Shown here: one piece after another, positions 57,371-64,000 of the stretch | How positions within the stretch are numbered: position 1 is the stretch's first letter | Layout of the letters: the number at the start of each line of letters is the position of its first letter | Assembly (NCBI RefSeq): GCF_009731465.1 | Contig: NZ_AP021887.1 | Span: 1,234,001-1,298,000, forward strand | DNA from: Streptococcus sp. 116-D4 | GTDB taxonomy: Bacteria; Bacillota; Bacilli; Lactobacillales; Streptococcaceae | DNA: 64,000 bases | Direction of reading: 5' to 3' | Translations under genes and position numbers: made by a program | The notes under the pieces: model-generated | What the model saw: the letters and a program-made list of their open reading frames with translations, nothing else | Told to the model about the DNA's origin: nothing | The model's database searches: none

Positions 57371-58696
57371 CTAATCCCACTTCAATCCTACATGTTCGTT
57401 CATTTCTTTATAAGCTGTATCAATTCGTTCCTTAGTCGCTTCATCTAACTGGTCACGATGACTACCACCCCCTATAAAATCTTCCAAGATATAGGTTTGA
57501 TAATGATATAAAGGATAGCCTTCTGGTGAAAAAGTTCCCTTTGGTGTTCGATTGACCCAAGTAGGATGAGCCTTAGCTGTTCCGATAGTTGTTTTTCCAT
57601 CCTTCTTCTTAATGGTCACGTCCATAAGCACGCCACGTTCAGTCCACTTAGCATTTTCTTCATCTCCCATAGATTCAATCCGTTGATTGGAAATGAAGTT
57701 CCCCATTGAATAGATAATGAGTTTCTTATCCCCATCTTTTTCAACCGTTTCAGATGGTTCAACAACGTGAGGATGCCCTCCAAAGATGATATCCGCCCCC
57801 CAATCAATCATCTTGTGATAAAGAGCTTTTTGTTCTTCAGTTGGTTCCAAGCGATACTCAACACCCATCTGAGGCATGATAATGGTGATATCCGCTTCCT
57901 TTTCCGCCCGTTCAATTTCAGCCTTCATCTTATCTTCGTTTAAATCCGAAAGATAACGATTATAGTCTTCTTGAGAAATATACTGCTCAATTCCATTGAA
58001 TCCATAGGAATAGGCCAAAAGAGCAACCTTGATACCATTCACTTCCTTAATGACCAGCGGAGCCTGATCACGTGGTTCATGCGTATAAACTCCAATTGGA
58101 GTGATTCCAGCTTTCTCAATAATATCGGCCGTTGAAATAACTCCCTCAATTTGCGAATCCAAAATATGATTATGAGCTAAATCTAGCACATGATAACCTG
58201 CATCCTTAATGGCGTCCATGACTTCAGCAGGAGCATTAAAGAGAGGATAACCCGCTAAATAATGATCCTTATTAATGGTTCCTTCAAAGTCACCAATAGC
58301 TAAATCTGCTTGCTTAAGCCAAGGTGTCACATACTCAAAATTCTCATGAAAGTCATAGGTGCCGTCTTCTTTTTTAGCTGAAAAGAAAAGTCCATCGTGG
58401 TAGAGCAAATCCCCGTGGGCCATAATTCTGGCAGTTTTTTCCTCTTCCTGCTCCTGAGACTTTTGCTTAGTCCCTTCTTGAGAAATGGTATCCTTTTTTT
58501 GACTGGTTAAGGGGATTCCTTGGAAACTTTCAAACAACAAGACCAAGCCCATTGATAAAGCAACTGCTAGCAAGAGTATCGCCACAAATCCCTTATTGCT
58601 CCACTTGCGATAACTCCTAAAAAAGTTTACAAAGCCCCTCATAAAGCGAAAAACTGGTCCACGTTTATGTCTATCTTGTCTTCTTTGCATCTTCAT
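57371..58696 (-). CDS. CapA family metallophosphoesterase-like membrane protein
   Basis: 441 residues. A basic cytoplasmic N terminus and one membrane helix (about 38-58, FVAILLLAVALSMGLVLLF) precede an extracellular CapA/PgsA domain (PF09587). Motifs are MAHGDLLYHDG, IGDFEGTI (metal ligands), LDLAHNHILD and IIFGGHPHVVEP. PgsA helps make poly-gamma-glutamate, but without pgsBC here a capsule role is unlikely; wall-associated phosphoesterase is a guess. It has its own TATAAT at 58731-58736 (minus strand). First gene of capA-Cof-SGNH. Confidence 0.9.
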   Translation of the reverse strand: MKMQRRQDRHKRGPVFRFMRGFVNFFRSYRKWSNKGFVAILLLAVALSMGLVLLFESFQGIPLTSQKKDTISQEGTKQKSQEQEEEKTARIMAHGDLLYHDGLFFSAKKEDGTYDFHENFEYVTPWLKQADLAIGDFEGTINKDHYLAGYPLFNAPAEVMDAIKDAGYHVLDLAHNHILDSQIEGVISTADIIEKAGITPIGVYTHEPRDQAPLVIKEVNGIKVALLAYSYGFNGIEQYISQEDYNRYLSDLNEDKMKAEIERAEKEADITIIMPQMGVEYRLEPTEEQKALYHKMIDWGADIIFGGHPHVVEPSETVEKDGDKKLIIYSMGNFISNQRIESMGDEENAKWTERGVLMDVTIKKKDGKTTIGTAKAHPTWVNRTPKGTFSPEGYPLYHYQTYILEDFIGGGSHRDQLDEATKERIDTAYKEMNEHVGLKWD

Positions 58697-58864
58697 TCTC
58701 CCTACTTTCTAATGCAAGCCTTTTCTTTTTATTATAACACAGATAAGGATTTCTTTCACAATTGAATTGAACTTCCTATCTATTTTCTATAAATCCTAAA
58801 GGCTGTAATGCTTTCAATCCTTGTCATTTTGTGATATCATGTAGAGGTAATGAAAGGAGAGAAA

Positions 58865-59476
58865 ATGTCTGCAATAGAACGTATTACAAAAGCTGCTCAC
58901 TTAATTGATATGAACGATATTATCCGCGAGGGAAACCCAACTCTACGCGCGGTTGCCGAGGAAGTCCCTTTCCCCCTATCTGACCAGGAAATCATCCTAG
59001 GTGAAAAGATGATGCAATTCCTCAAACATTCCCAAGATCCTGTCATGGCTGAAAAAATGGGACTCCGAGGTGGTGTTGGACTTGCTGCTCCTCAATTGGA
59101 TATCTCAAAACGCATTATCGCTGTTTTGGTGCCTAATATTGTTGAAGAAGGCGAAACTCCAGAGGAAGCTTACGACTTGCAAGCTATTATGTACAATCCA
59201 AAAATCGTCTCTCACTCGGTTCAAGACGCTGCGCTTGGCGAAGGAGAAGGCTGCCTGTCTGTTGACCGCAATGTTCCTGGCTATGTAGTTCGCCATGCTC
59301 GCGTTACTGTTGACTACTTTGACAAAGATGGAGAAAAGCACCGTATCAAGCTCAAAGGCTACAACTCCATCGTTGTTCAGCATGAAATTGACCACATTAA
59401 CGGAATCATGTTTTACGATCGTATCAATGAAAAAGACCCATTTGCAGTTAAAGATGGTTTACTAATTCTAGAATAA
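58865..59476 (+). CDS. def: Peptide deformylase
   Basis: 203 residues, type II (Gram-positive) peptide deformylase. It removes the N-formyl group from nascent proteins. Motif 1 [10 protein letters not shown], motif 2 EGCLSVDR (metal Cys) and motif 3 [13 protein letters not shown] (metal His pair and catalytic Glu) are all intact. ATG 58865 has AAAGGAG at good spacing; five extra codons to 58850 are rejected. A terminator follows within 5 bases of the stop, and rlmB starts right after it. Confidence 0.97.
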   Translation: MSAIERITKAAHLIDMNDIIREGNPTLRAVAEEVPFPLSDQEIILGEKMMQFLKHSQDPVMAEKMGLRGGVGLAAPQLDISKRIIAVLVPNIVEEGETPEEAYDLQAIMYNPKIVSHSVQDAALGEGEGCLSVDRNVPGYVVRHARVTVDYFDKDGEKHRIKLKGYNSIVVQHEIDHINGIMFYDRINEKDPFAVKDGLLILE

Positions 59477-59478
59477 AG

Positions 59479-59504
59479 AAAATCCCGTTGCAAGACGGGG
59501 TTTT
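59479..59504 (+). terminator. def terminator overlapping the rlmB promoter
   Basis: AAAATCCCGT / ACGGGGTTTT stem (one wobble) with a 6-base loop. It ends five bases before the rlmB -10 box. Confidence 0.78.
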
Positions 59505-59508
59505 GTGT

Positions 59509-59514
59509 TATAAT
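59509..59514 (+). promoter_or_regulatory. rlmB -10 box abutting the start codon
   Basis: TATAAT followed by AGAGGC and ATG (59521). A TTGCAA lies 15 bases upstream. The start point would coincide with the ATG. Confidence 0.6.
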
Positions 59515-59520
59515 AGAGGC

Positions 59521-60249
59521 ATGAAAACAAATGATATTGTCTATGGCGTCCACGCTGTTACCGAAGCCCTCCTTGCCAACACAGGAAACAAACTCTACCT
59601 CCAAGAAGATCTCCGAGGTAAGAATCTTGAGAAAGTCAAGGAATTGGCTACAGAAAAGAAGGTGTCCATTTCTTGGACTTCAAAAAAATCCCTCTCTGAG
59701 ATGACTGAAGGTGCTGTTCACCAAGGTTTTGTTCTACGAGTGTCTGAATTTGCCTATAGCGAGCTAGAGCACATCCTGGCAAAAACACGCCAAGAAGAAA
59801 ATCCACTTCTATTAATTCTGGACGGGTTAACCGACCCTCATAACCTTGGCTCCATCCTGAGAACAGCCGATGCGACCAACGTTTCAGGTGTCATCATTCC
59901 CAAGCACCGTGCTGTCGGAGTTACTCCTGTCGTTGCTAAAACGGCCACAGGTGCTATTGAACACGTTCCGATTGCTCGAGTGACCAATCTGAGCCAAACT
60001 CTGGACAAACTCAAGGATGAAGGATTCTGGACCTTTGGAACAGATATGAATGGGACTCCTTGCCACAAGTGGAATACAAAAGGAAAAATTGCCCTCATCA
60101 TCGGAAATGAAGGAAAAGGCATCTCTAGCAACATCAAAAAACAGGTTGATGAGATGATTACCATTCCGATGAATGGACATGTTCAAAGCCTCAATGCCAG
60201 TGTTGCTGCAGCCATTCTCATGTACGAAGTTTTTCGAAATAGACTATAA
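59521..60249 (+). CDS. rlmB: 23S rRNA (Gm2251) methyltransferase, TrmH/SpoU family
   Basis: 242 residues from ATG 59521. It has an N-terminal substrate-binding domain (DIVYGVHAVTEALLANTG) and a SPOUT knotted methyltransferase domain with LLILDGLTDPHNLGSILRTA (motif 1), LIIGNEGKGIS (motif 2) and IPMNGHVQSLNASVAAAIL (motif 3). It 2'-O-methylates 23S rRNA G2251 (E. coli numbering); RlmB versus another TrmH paralogue is inferred from the N domain. The frame opens at 59488, but those codons overlap the terminator and promoter. Confidence 0.93.
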   Translation: MKTNDIVYGVHAVTEALLANTGNKLYLQEDLRGKNLEKVKELATEKKVSISWTSKKSLSEMTEGAVHQGFVLRVSEFAYSELEHILAKTRQEENPLLLILDGLTDPHNLGSILRTADATNVSGVIIPKHRAVGVTPVVAKTATGAIEHVPIARVTNLSQTLDKLKDEGFWTFGTDMNGTPCHKWNTKGKIALIIGNEGKGISSNIKKQVDEMITIPMNGHVQSLNASVAAAILMYEVFRNRL

Positions 60250-60282
60250 AAAAGTTTCCAGTCATCTGATTGGAAACTTTTT
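60249..60282. terminator. Terminator after rlmB
   Basis: AAAAAGTTTCCA / TGGAAACTTTTT perfect stem with a 10-base loop; symmetrical, may serve both strands. Confidence 0.9.
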
Positions 60283-60289
60283 ATGATTA

Positions 60290-60482
60290 TACCCAATGAA
60301 AATCAAAGAGCAAACTAGGAAGCTAGCTGTAGGCTGCTCAATGCACTGTTTAGAGGTTGTGGATAGAACTGACGAAGTCAGCTCAAAGCACTGCTTTGAG
60401 GTTGTAGATAGAACTGACGAAGTTAGTAACATATATACGACAAAGCGAAGCTGACGTAGTTTGAAGAGATTTTCGGAGTTTA
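60290..60482 (-). repeat. BOX element with two boxB units (C-B-B-A)
   Basis: In plus orientation begins CCAATGAAAATCAAAGAGC (boxC), has two 45-base boxB units (about 60353 and 60398) and ends GAGATTTTCGGAGTTTATT, a diverged boxA end. It fills the gap between convergent rlmB and trxB and touches the trxB stop codon. Confidence 0.9.
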
Positions 60483-61394
60483 TTAACTATGTTCAGTGAT
60501 AAACTTGTAGGCTTCTTGACCAGCGATCGCTCCATCTCCAACTGCTGTTGTTACTTGGCGAAGGTCTTTCAAGCGAACATCTCCCACCGCAAAGATACCA
60601 TCAACTGCAGTTTTCATGTGATTATCTGTCACAATCCAGCCTGCCTGATCTTGGATATTCAATTCTTTAACAAAGTCACTAAGAGGGTCCAAGCCAACAT
60701 AGATAAAGACACCACCGAAGGCTTGTTCTATCACTTGACCTGTTTTCACATTTTCAAGTACGACAGATTCTACTCGGTTTTCACCCTTGATTTCCTTCAC
60801 TACAGAATCCCAGATAAAGCTGATTTTCTCATTCGCAAAGGCGCGGTCTTGTAAAACCTTTTGGGCACGAAGTTGGTCACGACGGTGAACAATGGTAACA
60901 GTCTTAGCAAAACGAGTCAAGAAGATGGCTTCTTCGACAGCTGAATCTCCACCACCGACTACCAACAAATCTTGGTCACGGAAGAAAGCACCATCACACA
61001 CGGCACAGTAAGAAACACCACGACTATTTAGTTCTTCTTCTCCAGGTACTCCCAAAGGACGGTGTTTAGAGCCAGTCGCTACGATAACTGTACGTGTTTC
61101 ATATGTTTGGTCATCGGTCATCACTATTTTAAAATCACCATGGTCTTCTACATTTTTAACATAGCCATAAATGTGCTCAACACCAAGATTTTCAAGTGGT
61201 TCAAACATCTTTTCAGCCAATTCTGGCCCACTAATATTAGCGTATCCAGGGTAATTTTCGATATCAGATGTATTATTCATCTGACCACCTGGCAGACCAC
61301 CTTCAATCAGGGCTACTTTCAGATTGCTTCGAGCAGCATACAAGGCTGCAGTCATCCCTGCAGGTCCAGCTCCGATAATAATAGTATCGTACAT
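60483..61394 (-). CDS. trxB: Thioredoxin reductase
   Basis: 303 residues, low-molecular-weight flavoprotein. FAD-binding GAGPAGMTAALYAARSNL at the start, redox-active CAVC in SYCAVCDGAFF, NADPH-binding VVGGGDSAVEEA, and the C-terminal FAD site IFAVGDVRLKDLRQVTTAVG. It reduces thioredoxin with NADPH. The VRLK after GD is a small variation from VR.K seen in many; the function is not in doubt. It follows a small membrane protein gene by 65 bases, and a BOX abuts its 3' end. Confidence 0.96.
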   Translation of the reverse strand: MYDTIIIGAGPAGMTAALYAARSNLKVALIEGGLPGGQMNNTSDIENYPGYANISGPELAEKMFEPLENLGVEHIYGYVKNVEDHGDFKIVMTDDQTYETRTVIVATGSKHRPLGVPGEEELNSRGVSYCAVCDGAFFRDQDLLVVGGGDSAVEEAIFLTRFAKTVTIVHRRDQLRAQKVLQDRAFANEKISFIWDSVVKEIKGENRVESVVLENVKTGQVIEQAFGGVFIYVGLDPLSDFVKELNIQDQAGWIVTDNHMKTAVDGIFAVGDVRLKDLRQVTTAVGDGAIAGQEAYKFITEHS

Positions 61395-61459
61395 ATAGTT
61401 TCCTTCTTTCTTGTTGTAACTATCTTTATTCTAACTCTTTCTTGTCAATCAAGCAAGGA

Positions 61460-61684
61460 TTATGCCTTGAAAACAAGAATTAAACTCATAACCGCAAAGG
61501 ATAATACTGGAATAACCAAGACCCCAATCATAATCATATCATAGAGATGGGCTTGGCGAGCTTTTGCTGTCTTATCAACTCTCGACACAGCTCTCAATCC
61601 AATCCAAATCCCTAAAAAAATCAGGACGAGGATGGTGGTCAATATCAAACTCTCGAAATATAAAGAAAATAGTTGCAGTAGCAT
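61460..61684 (-). CDS. DUF4059 small membrane protein
   Basis: 74 residues from ATG 61684 (four extra codons to 61696 are possible). Two membrane helices (LILTTILVLIFLGIWIGL and MIMIGVLVIPVLSFAVMSLI) are joined by a basic loop (RVDKTAKARQAHLYD). Conserved in streptococci between trxB and the amino-acid ABC genes as I recall; function unknown. It may act with one of its neighbours, but this is only positional. Confidence 0.85.
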   Translation of the reverse strand: MLLQLFSLYFESLILTTILVLIFLGIWIGLRAVSRVDKTAKARQAHLYDMIMIGVLVIPVLSFAVMSLILVFKA

Positions 61685-61761
61685 GATTTCTCTCATTTCT
61701 ATCTTTTTTAAAGAGTAAACTCAGCTAGTCCAGCTAACTGAGTTTTCCTTTATCTATTATA

Positions 61762-62505
61762 TCAAATATAAGCCCGTTTGTAACTAGCGAAGAATTCTTT
61801 TGTCCGCTCTTCTTTAGGATGGTTGATAATCTCATCCGGTGTTCCAGACTCAATGATTTTTCCCTTATCTAAAAAAAGAATCTTATCAGCCACTTGGGCT
61901 ACAAAGGATATGTCATGACTGACCAAAATCATGGTTTGACCTGACTTAGCAGCATCTGCAATAGACTTCTCTACTTCACCGACCAATTCAGGGTCAAGGG
62001 CCGAAGTTGGTTCGTCTAAAAGCAAGACATCTGGTTTCATAGCAAGCGCACGCGCTAGGGCAACCCGTTGCTTTTGTCCACCCGATAAATGGCGAGGATA
62101 ATGGTTTTCACGGTCAGAAAGCCCAACCTTAGCCAACTCTTCCTTGGCAATCTTAGTCGCTTCTTGGTCAGATAATTTCTTGACAACAACTAAGCCTTCT
62201 TTCACATTATCAAGTGCTGTACGGCGCTCAAACAAATTAAACTGTTGAAAAACCATAGAAAGCTTACGGCGTAGAGCAAGGATTTCTTCTTGAGTGATTT
62301 TAGAAAAATCAACTGAAAAATCATCAATCTGAATAGAGCCACTGTCAGGTGTTTCAAGATAATTGAGACTGCGAAGGAAGGTTGATTTTCCAGCTCCTGA
62401 AGAACCAATCAAGGCTACAACTTCACCTTTTTGAATATCCAAATTCAGATGATCCAAGACAGTCTGTCCTGAAAAGGATTTGCTTAAATTTGAAATCTTA
62501 ATCAT
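61762..62505 (-). CDS. Polar amino-acid ABC transporter ATP-binding protein
   Basis: 247 residues, GlnQ/HisP family. Walker A ALIGSSGAGKSTFLRSLN, Q-loop MVFQQFNLFERR, signature LSGGQKQRVALARA, Walker B VLLLDEPTSALDPE, switch His ILVSHD. Full-length, with the usual IESGTPDEIINHPKEERTKEF tail. It overlaps the permease stop by one base and pairs with it; no substrate-binding protein gene is adjacent, so binding protein(s) must be encoded elsewhere. Substrate not deducible; a cystine-type system is one possibility. Confidence 0.94.
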   Translation of the reverse strand: MIKISNLSKSFSGQTVLDHLNLDIQKGEVVALIGSSGAGKSTFLRSLNYLETPDSGSIQIDDFSVDFSKITQEEILALRRKLSMVFQQFNLFERRTALDNVKEGLVVVKKLSDQEATKIAKEELAKVGLSDRENHYPRHLSGGQKQRVALARALAMKPDVLLLDEPTSALDPELVGEVEKSIADAAKSGQTMILVSHDISFVAQVADKILFLDKGKIIESGTPDEIINHPKEERTKEFFASYKRAYI

Positions 62506-63305
62506 TAACGAAGGTCTCCTTTCACATCTGTTTGCACTGTATCGGGGGCAGAAATAGCCATTTTTCTCTCGATGAAACGACCGAGGCTTTCAATTCCAAT
62601 ATTGACTACCCAATAAACAAGAGCAACGGAGATAAAGCGTTCAAAGTAACGATAATCGGCACCACCTAAAATCTGAGCTTGGGCAAAGACTTCCACAACA
62701 CCCGCACTAAAGGCTAAAGAAGTTCCTTTTGTCAAGCCAATTAGGGAATTGATTAAGGTTGGAATCGCCACAACTGCCGCATTTGGAATAATCACTCGAC
62801 GATAAACTTGTGCTCGGGTCATACCCAGACTGCGTGCCGCTTCAATCTCACCAGGATTGACTGAGAGAATGGCTGCACGAATGGTTTCACTAGCATAAGC
62901 TGCCTCATTAAAAGCAAAGGCGACAATCGCAAAAGCAGCGGCTGGAATCGCATTAATATTGAGACCAGTACCCCATTGCTGATTGAGGGCTTTTAAAGCC
63001 AAAGGAATTCCGTAGTAGGTCAACATGAGTTGCACCAAAATCGGTGTCCCTTTTAAGAAACTAACAAAGAAGGCCTGCAAGGGATATAAAATCTTGACAC
63101 GATTGATTTTTACAATGGCAAAAAGAAGTGCTAAAACCAAGCCAAAAAAGGCACCACCAATGGTCAACATAATCGTTGTTGGAAGTTTTTCGACAATTCT
63201 TGGAATTCCATCAAAGACCGAACGCAGGCTAAAAAGCTTGCCATCCGGAATCAATTGCATCAAGTTTTGGTACCAATCTGATGCTAAAATCGTTGTAACA
63301 TTCAT
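62505..63305 (-). CDS. Polar amino-acid ABC transporter permease
   Basis: 266 residues, HisMQ/GlnP-type permease with about five helices. The EAA motif is EIEAARSLGMTRAQVYRRVIIPN. KGTPILVQLMLTYYGIPLAL is the family's second conserved segment. An N-terminal extension of about 35 residues precedes the first helix. It forms an operon with the ATPase (1-base overlap) but has no linked binding protein. Confidence 0.93.
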   Translation of the reverse strand: MNVTTILASDWYQNLMQLIPDGKLFSLRSVFDGIPRIVEKLPTTIMLTIGGAFFGLVLALLFAIVKINRVKILYPLQAFFVSFLKGTPILVQLMLTYYGIPLALKALNQQWGTGLNINAIPAAAFAIVAFAFNEAAYASETIRAAILSVNPGEIEAARSLGMTRAQVYRRVIIPNAAVVAIPTLINSLIGLTKGTSLAFSAGVVEVFAQAQILGGADYRYFERFISVALVYWVVNIGIESLGRFIERKMAISAPDTVQTDVKGDLR

Positions 63306-63432
63306 AAAAACATCCTCTCCTGATAATGATTCATTCTACCATACTTCTGCCGTCAATGAAATTATTTGCTACGGTTAGGTAAAGACTTTGTCTACCTACT
63401 AGTTTATCATACTTTGAAACAGGGAAGCTATA

Positions 63433-63460
63433 TATTTTATCTATCAAAGAGATAGATAAA
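63433..63460 (-). terminator. Terminator of the ogt-arsC transcript
   Basis: TTTATCTATC / GATAGATAAA stem with a 5-base loop; the trailing T-run is weak. Confidence 0.5.
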
Positions 63461-63462
63461 AA

Positions 63463-63819
63463 CTATTTCAATCCCAAATCTTCATAAGCTTTGCGATAAC
63501 CGATTTGCTTAACAGTTCCATTTTCTACTAAAATCGGCCGTTTTAATAACATACCATCACTTGCTAGCAACTCAGCTGCCTCTTGGTTTGACAGACTTCC
63601 TACCTTATCTTTTAGCCCTAATTCACGGTATTTGATTCCACTGGTGTTGAAAAATTGCTTTAGTTCGAACCCTGAGGTTTCTAACCAGTTTAAAATGACT
63701 TCTTGGCTGGGTGTTTCTTCGACGATATGAACGGCTTTGTAGTCCACACCGAGTTGGTTTAATTCTTGTTTTGCTTTTTTACAAGTTGAACATTTTGGGT
63801 ATTCGATAAATTCTAACAT
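63463..63819 (-). CDS. ArsC/Spx family protein (YffB-like)
   Basis: 118 residues of the ArsC-like thioredoxin fold. CSTC (residues 10-13) near the N terminus is followed by helix KKAKQELNQLG; later stretches are FNTSGIKYRELGLKDKVGSL and LASDGMLLKRPILVENG with the Arg-Pro motif. It resembles YffB/Spx-like proteins more than true arsenate reductases, whose substrate residues are not evident; it is not Spx proper by length (Spx is about 132). ATG 63819 is chosen; GTG 63828 overlaps the ogt stop (GTGA) and is a possible coupled start. Confidence 0.85.
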   Translation of the reverse strand: MLEFIEYPKCSTCKKAKQELNQLGVDYKAVHIVEETPSQEVILNWLETSGFELKQFFNTSGIKYRELGLKDKVGSLSNQEAAELLASDGMLLKRPILVENGTVKQIGYRKAYEDLGLK

Positions 63820-63824
63820 ATCTT

Positions 63825-64000
63825 TCACTTTCTATTGTTTATCTCTTTAAAATTTGCACCTTCATGCTCCAAGAGCCAAGCTTTCTTTTCCACTCCTGCA
63901 GCATAACCTGTCAGACGCTTGCCAGCTCCTAGCACCCGATGACAAGGTACTAGGATAGACCAAGGATTGCGTCCTACCGCTCCGCCAATTGCTTGAGCAG
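63825..64000 (-). CDS. ogt: Methylated-DNA-protein cysteine methyltransferase, 3' part
   Basis: The minus-strand frame entering from the right edge reads [20 protein letters not shown], then [20 protein letters not shown], and ends [19 protein letters not shown] is the methyl-accepting active site of O6-alkylguanine transferases, which repair O6-methylguanine by suicide transfer. Only the last 57 codons or so lie in the window. The stop overlaps a possible GTG start of the ArsC-like gene. Confidence 0.93.
   Translation of the reverse strand, partial: AQAIGGAVGRNPWSILVPCHRVLGAGKRLTGYAAGVEKKAWLLEHEGANFKEINNRK

Noticed and set aside
61062..61544. 160-residue plus-strand frame across trxB and the DUF4059 gene
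   Set aside because: Antisense to two well-supported genes, Cys- and Ser-rich nonsense composition, no ribosome site.

Overview
The window reads as a chromosomal segment of a Mitis-group streptococcus close to Streptococcus pneumoniae (S. pneumoniae, S. pseudopneumoniae or S. mitis). Evidence: low GC; five BOX repeat elements; a tmRNA whose tag decodes as AKNNTSYALAA; and clear orthologues of the streptococcal proteins RocS, MacP, CppA and the H+-ATPase. The species cannot be fixed from the window alone. The ATPase c and a subunits keep the residues (Gly20, Met23, Ala49; Trp206) associated with optochin susceptibility, which leans towards a pneumococcus-like atp operon.

Layout. 0-1.1 kb: 3' part of a tyrosine integrase abutting the nucleoid-protein gene ybaB. 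1.1-7.1 kb (minus strand): GDPD, exonuclease, rocS, mtnN, macP, NUDIX hydrolase and glmU, largely cell-wall and chromosome-segregation functions. 7.2-11.7 kb (plus): GH25 lysozyme, DUF368/PopT, YbaK, a histidine phosphatase and lysS. 11.9-18.7 kb (minus): a polar amino-acid ABC importer, a TPR protein, an AI-2E-type membrane protein and an Ali/AmiA-type oligopeptide-binding lipoprotein. 18.8-26.4 kb: a lactonase-like protein, then the complete F1Fo ATPase operon atpEBFHAGDC with a BOX between atpG and atpD. 26.6-33.2 kb: U32 protease-like protein, guaA, a divergent GntR regulator, an EamA transporter, a serine hydrolase and cppA. 33.3-40 kb: an aquaporin followed by an accessory region with a truncated IS200-like end, a decayed lactococcin-972-like bacteriocin with its intact ABC/membrane partners, and an IS30 fragment fused in frame to a PlcR-type regulator. 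40.2-45.5 kb: an ATP-grasp ligase with two esterases, thiI and a cysteine desulfurase. 45.6-48.2 kb: an accessory cassette of a MacB-like fused ABC transporter plus a secreted 125-aa protein. 48.3-55.1 kb: a short membrane protein ending in a BOX, ftsK, and the fructose operon fruRKA. 55.2-55.8 kb: tRNA-Ser(GGA) and tmRNA. 55.9-64 kb: SGNH hydrolase, Cof phosphatase, CapA, def, rlmB, trxB, a small membrane protein, an amino-acid ABC transporter pair, an ArsC/Spx-like protein and the end of ogt.

The most interesting parts are the two secreted-peptide/ABC loci (35.1-38.5 kb and 45.6-48.2 kb). They differ in architecture, but each has a CcpA cre-like site with the same core (TGAAACCGCTTTCT) just downstream of its predicted start point. 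Beside them lies a regulator gene rebuilt by an IS30 fragment. Other oddities are three promoters placed so close to the start codon that the mRNAs look leaderless (lysozyme, ftsK, rlmB), BOX elements that supply a stop codon or sit inside transcripts, and gene-order joins suggesting rearrangement relative to pneumococcus. Locus comparisons to reference genomes are from memory and no search was run.
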